Origin: an uncultured Clostridia bacterium | GTDB taxonomy: Bacteria > Bacillota > Clostridia > TANB77 > CAG-508 | Length of the DNA: 64,000 nt | Assembly: GCA_944388605.1 (NCBI GenBank) | Contig: CALXJJ010000001.1 | Location: 1 to 64,000, forward strand | Reading direction: 5' to 3' | Shown: positions 27,910 through 37,552 of the stretch, one piece after another | Numbering within the stretch: the stretch's first letter is position 1 | How the letters are laid out: each line of letters opens with the position of its first letter | Notes under the pieces: model-generated | Told to the model about the DNA's origin: nothing | The model's input: only the letters and a program-made list of their open reading frames with translations | Database searches by the model: none | Made by a program: the position numbers and the translations under genes

Positions 27910-29865
27910 TTAATTCATTGATTCTAATTCTTTTATTTTATCTCTTATTTCTGCAGCTTTTTCAAATTCCATATCTTGTGCATATTTTAGCATTTTTTCA
28001 GTAAGTTTACTTATAATATCTTCTATACTTTCGTCTTTATTAATATTATATTTATTTTCCGCTTCTTCTATAATACTAGCACGAATTACTTCTCTAATAG
28101 ATTTTTGTACAGTTTTAGGTGTAATCCCATTCTTTTTATTATATTCTGATTGTATTTTTCTTCTTCTATTTGTTTCAGATATGGCTTTTTCCATAGAATC
28201 TGTTAATTCATCAGCATACATTATAACTTTTCCTTCAGTGTTTCTTGCAGCTCTACCAATAGTTTGAATAAGAGAACGTTCTGAACGTAAAAATCCTTCC
28301 TTATCTGCATCTAAAATTGCCACTAATGACACCTCTGGAATATCTAATCCTTCTCTTAATAAATTTATTCCAACTAACACGTCAAATTCTCCTAATCTTA
28401 AACTTCTTATAATTTCCATTCTTTCTAAAGCTTTAATATCTGAATGCATATATCTAACTTTAATATTTAAACTTGCTAAATAATCTGTTAAATCTTCAGC
28501 CATTTTTTTAGTAAGTGTAGTTACAAGGACTCTCTCATTTTTAATAATTCTTTCATTTATTTGACCTATTAAATCATCAACTTGATTTGTTACTGGTTTT
28601 ACTTCTATTAGTGGATCTAATAACCCAGTTGGTCTTATAATTTGTTCTACAACATTATTTTTAGAATGTTCTTTTTCATATTCAGCTGGAGTAGCACTTA
28701 CAAAAATAACTTGATTAATTTTTTGTTCAAATTCTTCGAATTTTAAAGGTCTATTATCAAATGCAGAAGGAAGCCTAAAACCATATTTTACTAGTGATTC
28801 TTTTCTTGCTCTATCTCCATTATACATAGCTCTTACTTGTGGAATAGTTGCATGAGATTCATCTATCAAAAGTAAAAAATCTTTAGGAAAATAATCAAAT
28901 AAAGTATATGGACTACTTCCTGGAGCTCGTCCACTAATATGTCTTGAATAATTTTCTATACCTTGACAAAATCCTGTTTCTTTCATCATTTCAATATCAA
29001 AATTTGTTCTTTCTTCTATTCTTTGAGCTTCAATTAATTTCCCATTATCTCTAAAAAATTTTATTCTTTCCTCTAATTCTTGTTCTATTGTTTCAATAGC
29101 TCTCTCCATTTTTTTGCTTGTAGTAACATAATGTGAAGCTGGTGAAATTAAGATATGTTTCCTTATTCCAATTGTTTTTCCTGTCAATGGATTTATTTCT
29201 GCTATCTTTTCTATTTCATCTCCCCAAAATTCCACTCTGATTGCTGATTCCGATTGATCTGATGGATATATTTCTAAAACATCACCTTTTGCTCTAAAAG
29301 TTCCTCTTTTAAAATCCAACTCATTTCTAGTATACTGCATTGTAACTAATTTTTTTAATATTGCATCTCTTGATTTATTCATTCCTGGTCTTAATGATAA
29401 CATCATTTCTTGATAATCTTCTGGATCTCCTAAACCATATATACAAGAAACAGAAGCAACAATTATTACATCTCTTGTTTCAAATAGAGATAAAGTTGCC
29501 GAATGTCTTAATTTATCAATTTCATCATTAACAGAAGAATCTTTTTCTATATATGTATCTGATGAAGCAATATATGCTTCTGGTTGATAATAATCATAAT
29601 ATGAGACAAAATACTCCACATTGTTCTCTGGGAAGAATTCTTTGAACTCTGAATAGAGTTGTCCAGCTAGTGTTTTGTTATGTGCAAGCACCAATGTTGG
29701 CTTCTGAACTTGCTGTATGATATTTGCCATTGTAAAGGTCTTTCCAGAGCCTGTAACGCCTAGAAGTGTCTGGAATTTTTTGCCCTCTTTTATGCCATTT
29801 GATAGATATTCTATTGCCTTAGGTTGATCTCCTGTTGGCTTGTAATCTGATACTAATTTGAACAT
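27910..29865 (-). CDS. uvrB: Excinuclease ABC subunit B
   Basis: This 651-residue helicase-like subunit is handed damaged DNA by UvrA. Walker A is [10 protein letters not shown] (about 37), and the beta-hairpin [21 protein letters not shown] is broken here only by listing. Helicase motifs include [14 protein letters not shown] and [15 protein letters not shown], and the C-terminal UVR domain ([15 protein letters not shown]) is present. Its length is normal. It lies downstream of ogt and tag on the same strand, about 80 bases from tag, so these repair genes may share a transcript. Confidence 0.97.
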   Translation of the reverse strand: MFKLVSDYKPTGDQPKAIEYLSNGIKEGKKFQTLLGVTGSGKTFTMANIIQQVQKPTLVLAHNKTLAGQLYSEFKEFFPENNVEYFVSYYDYYQPEAYIASSDTYIEKDSSVNDEIDKLRHSATLSLFETRDVIIVASVSCIYGLGDPEDYQEMMLSLRPGMNKSRDAILKKLVTMQYTRNELDFKRGTFRAKGDVLEIYPSDQSESAIRVEFWGDEIEKIAEINPLTGKTIGIRKHILISPASHYVTTSKKMERAIETIEQELEERIKFFRDNGKLIEAQRIEERTNFDIEMMKETGFCQGIENYSRHISGRAPGSSPYTLFDYFPKDFLLLIDESHATIPQVRAMYNGDRARKESLVKYGFRLPSAFDNRPLKFEEFEQKINQVIFVSATPAEYEKEHSKNNVVEQIIRPTGLLDPLIEVKPVTNQVDDLIGQINERIIKNERVLVTTLTKKMAEDLTDYLASLNIKVRYMHSDIKALERMEIIRSLRLGEFDVLVGINLLREGLDIPEVSLVAILDADKEGFLRSERSLIQTIGRAARNTEGKVIMYADELTDSMEKAISETNRRRKIQSEYNKKNGITPKTVQKSIREVIRASIIEEAENKYNINKDESIEDIISKLTEKMLKYAQDMEFEKAAEIRDKIKELESMN

Positions 29866-29945
29866 ATTTCCTCCTATTATTCATTATTTCTTTGCTTATT
29901 TTCTCTTATTCTCCTTCTTTAAATGTTTATTACAAGTTTTTTATA

Positions 29946-30512
29946 TCATGTAGCAAATATCTCTTTACATTCTCCTTGTTTATACAAAAAACATTCTTTA
30001 TCATGTGAATATATAATTCCTATTGCTTGTAAATATGAATAAATTATTGTACTACCTACAAATCTCATTCCTCTTTTTTGTAAATCTTTTGATAATTTAT
30101 CTGATAACTCATTTGTAGTTTTATCTATTTCGTAAACAATGGTATCTTTTGTAAATATTTTTAAATATTTATGAAAAGAGCCATATTCATTTTGTATGCT
30201 TTTGAAAATTTTACTATTATTTATTGTTGCTTTTATTTTTAATTTGTTTCTTATAATATTTTTATTCTGTAATAATTCTTGTATTTTTTTATCATCATAA
30301 TTACAAATTTTATTTATATCAAAGTTATCAAATGCTTTTCTAAAACTTTCTCTTTTATTTAACACACATTCCCAAGAAAGTCCTGCTTGAAAAGACTCTA
30401 ATACTAACATTTCAAATAAGTATTTATCATTTAAATTTAATTTACACCATTCTTCATCATGATACTTTACATATAATTCATTTTTTAAATTACACCATTT
30501 ACACCTTATCAT
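29946..30512 (-). CDS. tag: DNA-3-methyladenine glycosylase I
   Basis: The 188 residues follow Tag: N-terminal zinc residues in RCKWCN, YHDEEW near 17-22, LESFQAGLSWECVLNKRE (catalytic Glu and helix-hairpin region), and C-terminal GMRFVGSTIIYSYLQAIG with zinc ligands near the end (HDKECF). It removes 3-methyladenine from alkylated DNA. Its ATG overlaps the ogt stop by 4 bases, a tight coupling of two alkylation repair genes. Confidence 0.92.
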   Translation of the reverse strand: MIRCKWCNLKNELYVKYHDEEWCKLNLNDKYLFEMLVLESFQAGLSWECVLNKRESFRKAFDNFDINKICNYDDKKIQELLQNKNIIRNKLKIKATINNSKIFKSIQNEYGSFHKYLKIFTKDTIVYEIDKTTNELSDKLSKDLQKRGMRFVGSTIIYSYLQAIGIIYSHDKECFLYKQGECKEIFAT

Positions 30513-31048
30513 ATTGCAGTACCTCTTCTAGGAATAAAAAATTCACTCATATCATTTCCTTCTATTTTTAATAATTCCACTTTATTTTTTATTCCTCCAC
30601 CATAACCTGTTAAACTTCCATTTGTTCCAACTACTCTATGACAAGGAATTATAATACATATTGGATTCCAACCAACAGCTCCTCCTACTGCTTGACTAGA
30701 CATTCTTTTTATTCCTCTATTTTTTGCAATCATTTTAGATATATCATTATATGTTAAAGTTTTTCCAAATGGTATATTATTCATTATATCTACTACTTCT
30801 TTTCTAAATGGTGTTAAATTATTTATTTTATATTCTGGTGTAAAATCAAGCTCTTTTCCACTAAAATATATATCAAGCCACTTGCTTGTTTCTTTAAATA
30901 TTGGTAATTCTCTTTCTTCACAATTAATTTCGTGTTTTTTCATATCTCTTGAAGCTTCAAACCATAAGCCTGTTAGATATTTACCATCACTATTCATCAA
31001 CATATCTGAAAATCCATTTGGTGTTTGATATTTATATTTGTATATCAT
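30509..31048 (-). CDS. ogt: Methylated-DNA-[protein]-cysteine S-methyltransferase
   Basis: This 179-residue suicide repair protein takes alkyl groups from O6-methylguanine onto Cys in IIIPCHRVVG (about 142-151). The DNA-binding part contains TLTYNDISKMIAKNRG and SSQAVGGAVGWNP. The substrate-access segment GSLTGYGGG follows. ATG at 31,048 follows ACGGAG; the longer ORF start lacks a site. It overlaps tag by 4 bases. Confidence 0.93.
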   Translation of the reverse strand: MIYKYKYQTPNGFSDMLMNSDGKYLTGLWFEASRDMKKHEINCEERELPIFKETSKWLDIYFSGKELDFTPEYKINNLTPFRKEVVDIMNNIPFGKTLTYNDISKMIAKNRGIKRMSSQAVGGAVGWNPICIIIPCHRVVGTNGSLTGYGGGIKNKVELLKIEGNDMSEFFIPRRGTAI

Positions 31049-31114
31049 AATAAATTCTCCGTTTCCCCATATAGTCATACTTAATAGTTTTAATGTTAGT
31101 TTTTCTATTTTAGA

Positions 31115-31154
31115 AATATATCAGAAATATTAATTATAATATTTCTGATATATT
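31115..31154 (-). terminator. Perfect 18-base-stem hairpin after the 125-residue membrane protein gene
   Basis: AATATATCAGAAATATTA (31,115-31,132) pairs perfectly with 31,137-31,154. It lies between the gene ending at 31,164 and ogt. Confidence 0.7.
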
Positions 31155-31163
31155 TTATAGAAA

Positions 31164-31541
31164 TTATTTTATTTCTATTTGGATTTTTCTTACATATTCG
31201 TACATTTTTTCTACGTTTTCATTGTATTTATGAAAATCATTTGAACGAAACAATATTTTCTTATTTAACCATTTAATATGCAATTCAAAAAAAGAACTTA
31301 TTTTTTCACTTAACTCTTCTGTATCCATATCTTTATCAAGATATGATTTATTTGAGACATATAAATAGTATAAATATTGTATTTGTTGATAGCTTTTATT
31401 CATTTCTTTATATAGACTTCTTATTTCCTTCTCAATTATTTTTTTATAAATGTCCAGTAATTTCCATATAACTAAACAAATATAAACACATATTATTGGA
31501 ATCATAAAATATCCACATACCATAATTACTATCCGCTCCAT
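31164..31541 (-). CDS. Hypothetical single-helix membrane protein, 125 residues
   Basis: One membrane helix (about 10-30, FMIPIICVYICLVIWKLL) is followed by a long helical, probably coiled-coil part rich in Lys, Glu and Tyr (about 35-125). AAAGGAG precedes the ATG. No family is recognised. It lies upstream of the repair genes but is separated from them by a strong hairpin. Confidence 0.6.
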   Translation of the reverse strand: MERIVIMVCGYFMIPIICVYICLVIWKLLDIYKKIIEKEIRSLYKEMNKSYQQIQYLYYLYVSNKSYLDKDMDTEELSEKISSFFELHIKWLNKKILFRSNDFHKYNENVEKMYEYVRKIQIEIK

Positions 31542-31663
31542 ATGTAATTTCTCCTTTATAAATAAAATATAAAATATTTTATCATATTTTTATAATATTT
31601 TCAATTTATAAATGAACATATTATAAAAATTTTCATATAATATCTTACGAGGAGTTGATTTGT

Positions 31664-32566
31664 ATGTCTAGTGAATATCCATTAATCCCATACATAGGAT
31701 ATAAAAATGAAAATGTAAAAATTCCAAATACATTTCCTGCACAACATCAACCATTCCAACCAGGATTAGAATATAAAATGAATCCTCTACCAATTTTTGA
31801 AAATCCAAATTACATTCCTAGTAAAAAATTAGAAAATAAAGTAGCTATAATATCTGGTGGAGATAGTGGAATTGGTCGTGCAGTAAGCCTTCTTTTTGCA
31901 AAAGAAGGCGCAAATATTGTGATAAATTATTATAATGAACATGATGATGCAAATTATACGAAAAAAATAATAGAAAGTTACGGAAGAAAATGTGTATTAA
32001 TTCCAGGAGATTTGCGAGATGAAAAATTATCAAAGTATATAGTAGATACAACTATGAATTGCTTTAAAAAAATAGATATTTTAGTTAATAATTGTGGTGT
32101 TCAATTCCCTCAAAATAGTATTTTAGATATAAGTACTCAACAATTAAAAACTACATTTGAAACTAATATTTTTACATTTTTCTATCTTACAAAAGCAGTA
32201 TTGCCATACTTGAAAGCTAATAGTAGCATTATAAATACTACATCTATTACAGCTTTTGATGGAAAAAAAGATTTAATTGATTACTCATCTACTAAAGGAG
32301 CTATAACTGTATTTACAAAATCTTTAGCACTATCTTTGGCTGATAAGAAAATAAGAGTTAATGCTGTTGCACCTGGACCTATTTGGACCCCTCTTATTCC
32401 TTCTTCTTTCAATGAAAAACAAGTTGAAATATTTGGTTCTGATGTACCTTTAAAAAGAGCAGGTCAACCATTTGAATTAGCTCCTGCATATTTATATTTA
32501 GCAAGCGATGATTCTAGATATGTGACAGGACAAATAATTCATGTTAATGGCGGAACAATTGTTTGA
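31664..32566 (+). CDS. Short-chain dehydrogenase/reductase, YhxC/GSP39-type
   Basis: This 300-residue SDR has an N-terminal extension of about 50 residues (PFQPGLEYKMNPLP), typical of the general-stress GSP39/YhxC group. The coenzyme loop is ISGGDSGIGRAVS (about 62-74), followed by LVNNCG, the catalytic Ser region TTSITAFDG and YSSTKGA (Tyr, Lys). ATG at 31,664 follows GAGGAG. It is an NAD(P)-dependent oxidoreductase of unknown substrate, transcribed alone, and one of the few plus-strand genes here. Confidence 0.9.
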   Translation: MSSEYPLIPYIGYKNENVKIPNTFPAQHQPFQPGLEYKMNPLPIFENPNYIPSKKLENKVAIISGGDSGIGRAVSLLFAKEGANIVINYYNEHDDANYTKKIIESYGRKCVLIPGDLRDEKLSKYIVDTTMNCFKKIDILVNNCGVQFPQNSILDISTQQLKTTFETNIFTFFYLTKAVLPYLKANSSIINTTSITAFDGKKDLIDYSSTKGAITVFTKSLALSLADKKIRVNAVAPGPIWTPLIPSSFNEKQVEIFGSDVPLKRAGQPFELAPAYLYLASDDSRYVTGQIIHVNGGTIV

Positions 32567-32617
32567 AAACAAATATGATATTATATTCTATCTACTATTT
32601 AATATTTTGTTTACTTA

Positions 32618-32658
32618 ACAATAATTATCTCTCAGAATAACTGAGAGATAATTATTGT
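32618..32658. terminator. Bidirectional terminator between SDR and DUF362 genes
   Basis: Perfect 18-base stem (ACAATAATTATCTCTCAG and its complement) with a 5-base loop between convergent genes. Confidence 0.85.
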
Positions 32659-32671
32659 ATCATTTTAATAT

Positions 32672-33553
32672 CTAAACTTTTATTAATTCATAATCTCTTG
32701 TTCCAAATCCAAGTTCATTTGCAGATTCTATTGTGTGTATTCCATTTTGTCTTTCTACTCTCTCTATAAAATGCTCTTTTCCTGGATCATTTGAATTATA
32801 TACTAAATCTATACATGCTTGATCAATTGCTATTGGATCAGTACTTGATAAAATTCCAATATCTTTCATACAAGGATCTTCTGCCATAGCACAACAATCA
32901 CAATCAACTGATAAATTGCACATAATGTTTATATATGCTATTTTATCTTTAAATAAGTTATGAACTGTTTCAGCTGTATCTGCCATTGACTCTAAAAATT
33001 TATTTTGTTCTGGTAACTCACTCCAAACCACAGTTTGGTCTTTTGTTTTTCCTGCTGAATGTATCCATGCTTTTCCTTCTGATGAAGCACAACCAATAGA
33101 TAATTGTTTTAATGCTCCTCCATATCCCCCCATTGGATGCCCTTTAAAATGAGATAATACTAACATAGAATCATAATTATCTATATTTTTGCCTACATAA
33201 TTCTCTTTTAATACTTTTCCATTGTGAATTTTCAATATTTTGTCTGGACCTTCTGCATCCATTAAATCAACATTAAAATATTTTGACCATCCATGTTCTT
33301 CTAATAGTTTTTTGTGCTTTTCAGTATAATTTCTTGCTCCTTCATAAGCAGTATTACATTCTACTACTGTTCCATTAACATACTTAATTATTTTCTCTAC
33401 AAATTCGGGTCTTAAATAATTTTGATTTCCTTGTTCTCCAGAATGTAATTTTACTGCTGTCCTTCCTGGCAATTGTATTCCTAATATTTCATACATTTTT
33501 ACAATATTTTCTGGCGTTATATTACTTGTAAAATAAACTTTTGATTTTTCCAT
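32672..33553 (-). CDS. DUF362-domain protein
   Basis: The 293 residues match DUF362: TAVKLHSGEQGN near 33-44, LVLSHFKGHPMGGYGGALKQLSIGCASSEGK (conserved core at about 131-161, here given by its ends LVLSHFKGH and GCASSEGK) and CDCCAMAEDPCMKDIG, which provides clustered cysteines. The usual C-terminal ferredoxin domain is absent. DUF362 proteins are often linked to iron-sulfur or metal centres, but the function is not set. It is the last of a run of minus-strand genes after the EAL protein. Confidence 0.85.
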   Translation of the reverse strand: MEKSKVYFTSNITPENIVKMYEILGIQLPGRTAVKLHSGEQGNQNYLRPEFVEKIIKYVNGTVVECNTAYEGARNYTEKHKKLLEEHGWSKYFNVDLMDAEGPDKILKIHNGKVLKENYVGKNIDNYDSMLVLSHFKGHPMGGYGGALKQLSIGCASSEGKAWIHSAGKTKDQTVVWSELPEQNKFLESMADTAETVHNLFKDKIAYINIMCNLSVDCDCCAMAEDPCMKDIGILSSTDPIAIDQACIDLVYNSNDPGKEHFIERVERQNGIHTIESANELGFGTRDYELIKV

Positions 33554-33713
33554 ATAAAAGTCTCTCCCTTCATTAAAAATCTTCTATTTTGCCTGATTAT
33601 ATTTCAGCATATTATAGACCCTATCTACTTTAACCTCCAATCTAATAAAATTTAATTCTATTAATATTATTAAATTTACTATATATTATATATGACTTAA
33701 ATTCGACTATAAG

Positions 33714-35075
33714 TCAATAGTTTTTTAGAAATTTATCAATATATTTTTTTAACTCATCTTTTGGCAATGGTTTAGAATAATAATATCCTTGTACTATATC
33801 ACATCCAATATCTTTTAAATAATCTATTTGCATTTTATTTTCAACTCCCTCTGCTACAGTTTTTAAATTTAAATCTTTTGCCATATAAATTATATAATTT
33901 ACTAAATTATTTTCTTCTTTTTTTATACAATCTATAAATTTTTTATCTATTTTTATAGTATCAATTTTCATATCTAATAACATATTAAAAGAAGAATAAC
34001 CAGTTCCAAAATCATCTATTGATATTCTAAAACCTTTTTCTTTTATTTTACCAATTACATAACTAATATCTATTGTTTCATCCAATGCTACACTTTCTGT
34101 TATCTCTAATTCTATATTGTTTGTATTAATTTCATATTTATTTGCAATTCTTACATATTCTGATATAAAATTTTCAACATAAAAATTCTCTTTTGAAACA
34201 TTAATAGATATAATAGGTAATTTTTTATAATATTTTTTTAATTCTTTTAATAATTTGCAAACTTCTTCATATACATATATATCTATTTTCTTTATAAAAC
34301 CATTTTTCTCAAATACAGGAATAAAAGTATTTGGTTTTATTATTTTACCATCATCACTCCACCTTATTAGTGCTTCTGCTTCAATATTAATATTATCTTT
34401 TAATGGAATTTTGGGTTGGTAGTAAACAATAAATTCATTATTATTTAGTGCTTTTTCCATTTTGCTTTCTATTTCATGTTCTTCCAATAATCTTTTTTCC
34501 ATTTTCTCGTTATAAATATTGTAATTTTTATTGTAATTAAATTTAATATTATCATGAGCAATTAAAGCCTTATCTATAGATTCTTTTATACTAATATTAT
34601 CATTTGAAACTTTATATATTCCAATTGTACTATACACATTATAGGTTTTTTCTTCTATTTTAATATTTTTTAAACTATCTTGAATATTTTCAATGAGTTT
34701 TTCTATATCTTGCACATGATTTATTAAAAGTCCAAATACATCATTTGAAAATCTACATACCATATCATTCATATTCAATATCTTTTTTACTTTTTGACCT
34801 ACATTTTTTAAAATTTTATCTCCTATTTCATATCCATATTTTCGATTAAATGTTTTAAATTTATTTATATCTAATATTATTATATAAGTTCCATGTTTAA
34901 TTAATTTTTCTCCTTCTTTGCAAAAAAAGTAATAATTTCCCAAATTAGTAATTGCATCTATGTATGCTAATTTGTACAACTTATTTTTTTGATTTTCATT
35001 AAAAATTGTAATACACAGATACAATATAAAAATTATTAAAGTTATAATAAAAATTTCCACAATATCATCCCTCAT
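33714..35075 (-). CDS. Membrane-bound GGDEF-EAL protein, probable c-di-GMP phosphodiesterase
   Basis: The 453 residues comprise one membrane helix (about 5-25), a GGDEF domain (about 35-185) and an EAL domain (about 200-450). The GGDEF signature is degenerate (RFSNDVFG at the GGDEF site), so cyclase activity is unlikely. The EAL domain keeps its key parts: EALIRW, SINVS, LEITES, IDDFGTGYSS, IKIDKKFI, AEGVE and QGYYYSKPLP. It should hydrolyse cyclic di-GMP at the membrane. The GEMM-I riboswitch at 4.6 kb would respond to the same molecule. It follows the SPL-like gene by 24 bases. Confidence 0.92.
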   Translation of the reverse strand: MRDDIVEIFIITLIIFILYLCITIFNENQKNKLYKLAYIDAITNLGNYYFFCKEGEKLIKHGTYIIILDINKFKTFNRKYGYEIGDKILKNVGQKVKKILNMNDMVCRFSNDVFGLLINHVQDIEKLIENIQDSLKNIKIEEKTYNVYSTIGIYKVSNDNISIKESIDKALIAHDNIKFNYNKNYNIYNEKMEKRLLEEHEIESKMEKALNNNEFIVYYQPKIPLKDNINIEAEALIRWSDDGKIIKPNTFIPVFEKNGFIKKIDIYVYEEVCKLLKELKKYYKKLPIISINVSKENFYVENFISEYVRIANKYEINTNNIELEITESVALDETIDISYVIGKIKEKGFRISIDDFGTGYSSFNMLLDMKIDTIKIDKKFIDCIKKEENNLVNYIIYMAKDLNLKTVAEGVENKMQIDYLKDIGCDIVQGYYYSKPLPKDELKKYIDKFLKNY

Positions 35076-35098
35076 AAATATCTTCCCGATTTGTTCTA

Positions 35099-36097
35099 TT
35101 ACACAATATATTCTATTTTATTATTTGGAAAATACTTTTTCATTTTATCTCTTAAAAAAACTTCACTTTCCTTTCTTAAATCATCTTTATACATATATTT
35201 TCCTTTTCCTCTTCCTCTCATTTTATCTGCACTAAATAAATTTATAGCATTAGGAAATGCTTCTTCATTTATTTTCCTATGAATAAAACTATAAGTCATA
35301 AAAATAATCTCGAAAAAAACTTGTTTTTTTACATTATTATTAAGTTCTATACTTAATTTTTCTATTAATTCAGAATAAAGAGTTTTCCAATTATCTAGCA
35401 ATATAACAGGTGCAATTAATATTCCTATTTTATATCCTGCATCTGCTAATTTATTAATAGCTTGTATTCTATTATACAAGCTTGATGTTCCAAATTCTAC
35501 TTTTCTTATTATCTCATCTGGATTTACACTCATTCTTATAATAATTCTTCCATTATGATCAATATTTAATAAATCATCTACCATATCAAATTTAGTCGGA
35601 AATGTAAGAAACCCTTTTTGTGATTTTTTAAAATTTTCAATTGTCCATTTTAAATTATTTGTTATACTATTTTCTAATATTAAGTCACTATTACTTCCTA
35701 TTTCAAATGTTAATTCTTCGTTAGATTTATCTGCTGTTCTAATAATTTTATCTAGCATTTCTTCTCTATTTACAAATAATCTTAAATATGCACATTTATT
35801 ATAATTACATACTAAATAACAATACATACAAGAAGCGGTACAACCTGAGGAAGTGTAAGGTACTAAGTAATCTGATGTTTTATGATTTTTAACAAAATTA
35901 TGAGTCTTCCTAACTCCTATAATTAAATTTCTTTTCATATATGGAAATTCTTTATTTTCCTTGTTTCTCATCTCTTCTATATTATTATGATTTTCAATTT
36001 CAATTTTTGGAATGTCTTTATATTTATTCATTAATTCTTTTCCTAATTGATAATCTAAAATATTCTTTTCAAAATAAATTGTTTTTGGAATAAACAT
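35099..36097 (-). CDS. splB: Spore photoproduct lyase family radical SAM protein
   Basis: The 332 residues have the radical SAM cysteines in SSGCTASCMYCYLVC (about 84-96) within the SPL layout (IIGVRKTHNF before, RIIIRMSVNPDEIIR and ERK-like C-terminal parts after). SPL repairs thymine dimers of spores during germination. The segment FEIGSNSD falls where B. subtilis SplB has its hydrogen-donor Cys141 (context C-T-S-D). Here I see Asn, so chemistry may differ from the classical enzyme. ATG at 36,097 follows GGAGG. It is probably cotranscribed with smpB and the EAL gene. Confidence 0.82.
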   Translation of the reverse strand: MFIPKTIYFEKNILDYQLGKELMNKYKDIPKIEIENHNNIEEMRNKENKEFPYMKRNLIIGVRKTHNFVKNHKTSDYLVPYTSSGCTASCMYCYLVCNYNKCAYLRLFVNREEMLDKIIRTADKSNEELTFEIGSNSDLILENSITNNLKWTIENFKKSQKGFLTFPTKFDMVDDLLNIDHNGRIIIRMSVNPDEIIRKVEFGTSSLYNRIQAINKLADAGYKIGILIAPVILLDNWKTLYSELIEKLSIELNNNVKKQVFFEIIFMTYSFIHRKINEEAFPNAINLFSADKMRGRGKGKYMYKDDLRKESEVFLRDKMKKYFPNNKIEYIV

Positions 36098-36150
36098 ATA
36101 ATACCTCCACATTATATTCTTATCCAAAAACAATTTTATATACGCTTATA

Positions 36151-36603
36151 TTAAATTTTTCCTCTTAATTGTCTCTGTATATATAAATTAGCATCTTTTT
36201 TTGCCATTTCTTCCCTTTTATCATATAATTTTTTTCCTTTTCCAATACCTAATTCTAACTTTACTAAACTTCCTCTAAAATACAAACTTATTGGAATCAA
36301 TGCATACCCTTTTTGCTTTACCTGTCCTATTAATTTATTTATTTCATTTTTATGTAATAATAATTTTCTTGTTCTAAGAGGATCTTTATTATATATATTT
36401 CCATGATCATATGGACTTATATGCATAGAATAAATAAAAGCTTCTCCATTGTGTATATTTGCATAACTATCTTTTAAATTTACTTTTCCGCTTCTAATTG
36501 ATTTTATTTCTGTTCCTGTTAATTCAATTCCTGCTTCTATAGTATCTATTATATTATAATTGTGTTTAGCAATAGGATTTTTCGCTATTAATTTAATATT
36601 CAT
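36151..36603 (-). CDS. smpB: SsrA-binding protein SmpB
   Basis: The 150 residues match Smp[51 protein letters not shown] and [16 protein letters not shown]. It brings tmRNA to stalled ribosomes. No tmRNA gene is visible in this window. ATG at 36,603 follows AAAGGA by 11 bases. The RqcH gene at 48.7 kb would act in the parallel rescue route. Confidence 0.96.
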   Translation of the reverse strand: MNIKLIAKNPIAKHNYNIIDTIEAGIELTGTEIKSIRSGKVNLKDSYANIHNGEAFIYSMHISPYDHGNIYNKDPLRTRKLLLHKNEINKLIGQVKQKGYALIPISLYFRGSLVKLELGIGKGKKLYDKREEMAKKDANLYIQRQLRGKI

Positions 36604-36641
36604 TTTTCTATCAATCCTTTCTTTCATTTCATATTATAACA

Positions 36642-36701
36642 TTTTTCCTAATATAAAACAATAAGTGCCAATTAGCACTTATTATTCTATATTAGGAAAA
36701 A
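36642..36701 (-). terminator. Nested double hairpin
   Basis: Outer arms TTTTTCCTAATATA and TATATTAGGAAAAA (14 bases, perfect) enclose an inner perfect stem AATAAGTGC/GCACTTATT. It ends the transcript of the exported protein gene at 36,724. The outer arm resembles the repeat's ATAGGAAA hairpin. Confidence 0.7.
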
Positions 36702-36723
36702 TCAGTATAAATTTCCTATATAA

Positions 36724-37173
36724 TTATTCATCATATCCATTAGACGTTTTTCTTTCTCTCATATAAGCCCAAACAAGAGCTACTATTGCACCAGCAGTAA
36801 TTAATACTATAAACCATGTAAACATATTTGATGTAGTATCCATATCTGTTGTTGTAGCTGTTCTTGTAGCTGTATATCCATTATTATTTGTTGTTGTTCT
36901 TTGACCATCTGTGTTATTTTCTTCATTAGGATTCATCATATCACGGGCTCCATTGGCAATACCTTGTACACCACTTCCAACAGCATTTACTCCACTCTTC
37001 ACAGCTCCTGAAACACCATTAGCAGTATCTTCCATAACATTTTCTGCTCCTCCAGCCATATCTCTAACACCATTTACGGCATCTTCGGCTGTGTTTGCTA
37101 AAACTGCTGAAAAACTCAAAAATATGAATGAAAAAGCTACTAGAATTAAAGCTAATATTGTCTTTTTTTTCAT
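36724..37173 (-). CDS. Exported low-complexity protein with C-terminal membrane anchor
   Basis: The 149 residues carry a signal peptide (MKKKTILALILVAFSFIFLS, cleavage near VLA-NT). An Ala/Gly/Asn-rich repeat-like region follows (GVRDMAGGAENVM, GVSGAVKSGVNAVGSGVQ), then a Thr/Asn-rich linker. It ends with a C-terminal helix (FTWFIVLITAGAIVALVWAY) and a basic end. The architecture is a surface stalk anchored in the membrane. ATG at 37,173 follows GGAGG. The next gene upstream has the same plan. Confidence 0.7.
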   Translation of the reverse strand: MKKKTILALILVAFSFIFLSFSAVLANTAEDAVNGVRDMAGGAENVMEDTANGVSGAVKSGVNAVGSGVQGIANGARDMMNPNEENNTDGQRTTTNNNGYTATRTATTTDMDTTSNMFTWFIVLITAGAIVALVWAYMRERKTSNGYDE

Positions 37174-37401
37174 TATAAAAAACCTCCATTCAAGTAATTT
37201 TCTTAAAGAATCACCTTTTAAAATTAGGTTCATTATTATTATTTGAAATTATAATTTTTATATACATGAAAAATATTCAAGAACTTAAAAATTAGAAAAC
37301 CTTAAATTTCTAATAAATAAACTTTTATATTTAATTTTTGTAATTTGTTTATAACATTAGAACACAATGATTTTTTCTACTTCTTAATATTATTAATGTT
37401 A

Positions 37402-37527
37402 AAAAACAAATTGGAAATTTTAAAAATTTGTTCCTTAGCCAATTTTACGCAAGTAAAATTGTGTGCATTCGTTGGAGCGTAGCGACTTTTATACAATAGG
37501 AAAAGATAACTTTCCTATTATATAAAA
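37402..37527. repeat. Dispersed modular repeat, copy C (module 1 reduced)
   Basis: Opposite orientation to A and B. The remnant of module 1 (ACAAATTGGAAATTTTAAAA) leads to ATTTGTTCC. Module 2 follows (CCAATTTTACGCAAGTAAAA, CATTCGTTGGAGCGTAGCGA). The hairpin is TTTTATACAATAGGAAA with TTTCCTATTATATAAAA, which carries a wobble/mismatch pair. It fills most of the 380-base gap between two exported protein genes; nothing else is seen there apart from likely promoter sequence. Confidence 0.85.
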
Positions 37528-37552
37528 AAAGGAAAATGAGGAACAATTTTCC

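Noticed and set aside
36151-36720. tmRNA gene next to smpB
   Set aside because: The flanks contain only nested hairpins; no tRNA-like acceptor or tag-coding segment was found.
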